From DASTPP01 sp035762175 (GTDB lineage: Bacteria > Myxococcota_A > Polyangia > Polyangiales > Polyangiaceae), in NCBI GenBank assembly GCA_035762175.1, contig DASTPP010000058.1, forward strand, positions 11,910 to 75,909: a stretch of DNA of 64,000 nucleotides, written 5' to 3'. The translations under genes were made by a program, and so were the position numbers. The notes beneath the pieces were generated by a model, which worked only from the letters and a program-made list of their open reading frames with translations, ran no database searches and was not told the origin of the DNA. This document shows, piece after piece, positions 62,149 to 64,000 of the stretch (position 1 is its first letter; the number at the start of each line of letters is the position of its first letter).

Positions 62149-63681
62149 TCACATCGGCGGCACGAGGTGCTTGCGCGGCACCCGCCGCGCCGGCCGGCGG
62201 GCGTAGCGCGCGAGGCGCAGCGCCACCTCGTCGCGCAGCCGCTCGGGCTCGACGACCGCGTCGACGACGAGCTCGCTCGCGAGCTTGAAGACGTCGACGT
62301 CGCGCCGGTACTCCTCCTGCAGCTTCGCGACGTACGCGTCGCGCTCGGGCCCCTCGGGCACCTCCTGAATCTTGTTGTAGTAGACGGCGTTTACCGCCGG
62401 CTTCGGCCCCATCACCGCGATGCTCGCGGTCGGCAGCGCGATGCAGGCGTCCGGCTCGAAGGCCGGCCCGCACATCGCGTAGAGCCCCGCCCCGTACGCC
62501 TTGCGCACCACGACCGAGACCTTCGGCACCGTCGCCTCGCTCACCGCCGCGATCATCTTCGCCCCCGCGCGAATGATGCCCTGCCGCTCGACCTGCGAGC
62601 CGATCATGAAGCCCGGCACGTCGGCCAGATAGACGAGCGGCAGCCCGAACGCGTCGCAGAGCCAGATGAAGCGCGCCGCCTTGTCGGCGCTGTCGACGAA
62701 CAGGATGCCGCCCTTGTACTTCGGCTGGTTCGCCACGATGCCCACGGGCCGCCCCTCGACGCGGGCGAAGCCCGTCAGCACCTCGCGCGCGAACAGCCGC
62801 TTAATCTCGAGGAACGACCCCTCGTCGACGATCGACTCGACCACCGCCATCATGTCGAAGGCCTTGTTCTCGTCGGCGGGTATCACCTCGCGCAGGCTCT
62901 TCTGCCCCGCCCGCGGCGCCCGCGGCTCGGCGAGCGCCGGCGGCCCCTCGAACGAGGTCGGCAGGTACGAGAGGTAGCGCCGCGCGAACTCGAGCGCCTC
63001 CGGCTCGGTCTTGACGAGCACGTCGCCGCAGCCCGACGTCTCGCAGTGCATCTTCGCGCCCCCGAGCTCCTCGAGCGTCGTCTTCTCGCCGATCGTCGTC
63101 TCGGTCATGCGCGGCGAGCCGAGGTACATGCTCGCGTTGCCCTGCACCATCACCACCACGTCACAAAACGCGGGAATGTACGCCCCCCCCGCCGCCGAGG
63201 GCCCGAAGAGCAGGCAGACCTGCGGCACCTGCCCGCTCAGCGACACCTGGTTGTAGAAGATGCGCCCCGCCCCCCTCCTCCCGGGGAACATCTCGACCTG
63301 GTCGGTGATGCGCGCCCCGGCCGAGTCGACCAGGTACACGAGCGGGCACTGCAGGCCGCGCGCGGTCTCTTGAATGCGCAAGATCTTCTCGACCGTGCGC
63401 GCCCCCCACGACCCCGCCTTGACCGTCGAGTCGTTGGCCATCACGCACACCGGCCGCCCCCCGACCTGGCCCGTGCCCGTCACCACCCCGTCGGCCGGCA
63501 GGTCGGGCGCCGCGCTGTTCGCGAGCATCGCGTCCTCGATGAACGACCCCGGGTCGAGCAAGAGCGCGAGCCGCTCGCGCGCGAAGAGCTTCTTCTGCTC
63601 GGCGTTCTTCTCGTGATACTTCGGCGCGCCGCCCTTTTCGACGCGCGCCAGCGTCGACGCAAGCTTCTCGTAAACCGACAT
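62149..63681 (-). CDS. Acyl-CoA carboxylase carboxyltransferase (methylcrotonyl-CoA-type beta subunit)
   Basis: A 510-aa carboxyltransferase related to, but clearly different from, the one at 28496. Start MSVYEKLASTLARVEKGGAPKYHEKN at 63681. Motifs: LFARERLALLLDPGSFIED, GTGQVGGRPVCVMANDSTVKAGSWGARTVEKILRI, LVDSAGARITDQVEMFPGRRGAGRIFYNQVSLSGQVPQVCLLFGPSAAGGAYIPAFCDVVVMVQ, YLADVPGFMIGSQVERQGIIRAGAKMIAAVSEATVPKVSVVVRKAYGAGLYAMCG. The GRIFYNQ-type sequence favours the methylcrotonyl/geranyl-CoA branch over propionyl-CoA, but the substrate is not certain. Its biotin carboxylase partner is not seen. Confidence 0.93.
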   Translation of the reverse strand: MSVYEKLASTLARVEKGGAPKYHEKNAEQKKLFARERLALLLDPGSFIEDAMLANSAAPDLPADGVVTGTGQVGGRPVCVMANDSTVKAGSWGARTVEKILRIQETARGLQCPLVYLVDSAGARITDQVEMFPGRRGAGRIFYNQVSLSGQVPQVCLLFGPSAAGGAYIPAFCDVVVMVQGNASMYLGSPRMTETTIGEKTTLEELGGAKMHCETSGCGDVLVKTEPEALEFARRYLSYLPTSFEGPPALAEPRAPRAGQKSLREVIPADENKAFDMMAVVESIVDEGSFLEIKRLFAREVLTGFARVEGRPVGIVANQPKYKGGILFVDSADKAARFIWLCDAFGLPLVYLADVPGFMIGSQVERQGIIRAGAKMIAAVSEATVPKVSVVVRKAYGAGLYAMCGPAFEPDACIALPTASIAVMGPKPAVNAVYYNKIQEVPEGPERDAYVAKLQEEYRRDVDVFKLASELVVDAVVEPERLRDEVALRLARYARRPARRVPRKHLVPPM

Positions 63682-64000
63682 GAGCTCGGCTGCGTAGCAA
63701 ACCCCGCGGAGAGAACAAACAGCGCCGCTCGGGTGGCACGCCCGCGGCCCACCGCGCGCGTACGCCCCCGCCCCAACCTCGCGCCCCGCGTCATCGTACA
63801 ATCCGGCTTTTTTCGCCTCGAAATGCGCCGCCACCGTGGCACGCGCCTTGCCGAAGACCCCGCCCCCCCGCCTCCCCCGCCCCCCGCTGACCCAACACCG
63901 TCCCGCCCCGCCCCCTCCCCCACCGTCCCGCCCCGCCCCCTCCCCCCTCCCGGCGTCGTGGCCGCGCGCGGCCCGCGGCCCGGCGGCCCCAAAGGACGGG
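63682..64000. other. Intergenic end of the window
   Basis: Upstream of the carboxylase gene. A 25-bp C-rich word (CCGTCCCGCCCCGCCCCCTC...) is duplicated at 63898-63922 and 63923-63946. Promoter elements for the carboxylase are expected just upstream of 63681 but are not recognisable. Open frames here lack plausible codon use. Confidence 0.6.

Overview
This is very GC-rich chromosomal DNA in which long shadow frames stay open over nearly every gene. The gene content points to a myxobacterium (Myxococcota, probably Polyangiales): a lipoprotein that opens ACEVIAGVDRS before a Gly/Ala-rich tail, a PEGA/TPR membrane protein, a coiled-coil protein with a degenerate methyltransferase-like head, a LytS/LytR pair, an NtrC-type sigma-54 regulator, many lipoproteins and isolated regulators. 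This is inferred from sequence only; no 16S or marker search was possible.

Layout. 1-6000: a truncated reverse gene, an AT-rich intergenic island, a gene resembling a myxobacterial DUF family, mfd and a small membrane protein. 5956-12297: a TetR-type repressor divergent from a cytochrome P450 with three evenly spaced palindromic operators, an EEP-fold phosphoesterase, then a MarR regulator and the homogentisate pathway (hmgA-fahA). 12494-19618: acylphosphatase, a soluble histidine kinase, a lipoprotein, a tightly overlapped HD-domain / sigma region-4 / nucleotidyltransferase operon on the reverse strand, and a copper-type P-ATPase. 19815-28177: GFA-type enzyme, CocE/NonD hydrolase, lipoprotein peroxiredoxin, a two-hydrolase-domain lipoprotein, a 22-bp repeat array, a 164-bp MITE-like element that supplies the stop codon of lytR, the LytR/LytS pair and a coiled-coil lipoprotein.

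28496-43702: acyl-CoA carboxylase beta subunit, murB, an Omp85-like barrel coupled to a secreted protein that probably starts with CTG, PEGA and Gly-rich surface proteins, a PlsC acyltransferase, dnaJ, the large coiled-coil protein, then a forward overlapping operon (metallo-beta-lactamase fold, 75-aa protein, orphan FliH/SctL-type stator, M50 protease, cyclophilin). 43719-48227: a Sco/cytochrome c/DUF3347 fusion and a 921-aa multicopper oxidase. 49116-54536: purM, purN (its expected stop is out of frame), an FAD oxidoreductase, and a glycosyltransferase and a glycosidase-like gene whose start codons overlap head to head. 54557-64000: Tim44-like/zinc-ribbon and TPM membrane proteins, thiO, a sigma-54 activator, two small membrane proteins, lolA and a second acyl-CoA carboxylase beta subunit.

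The most unusual global property is a recurrent architecture at gene 3' ends. The last 15-47 bp of a gene, usually including its stop codon, is repeated in tandem one to three times just downstream. I see this at roughly ten unrelated genes. Related short tandem repeats also occur inside coding regions, for example in the ATP lid of LytS and in a coiled coil.
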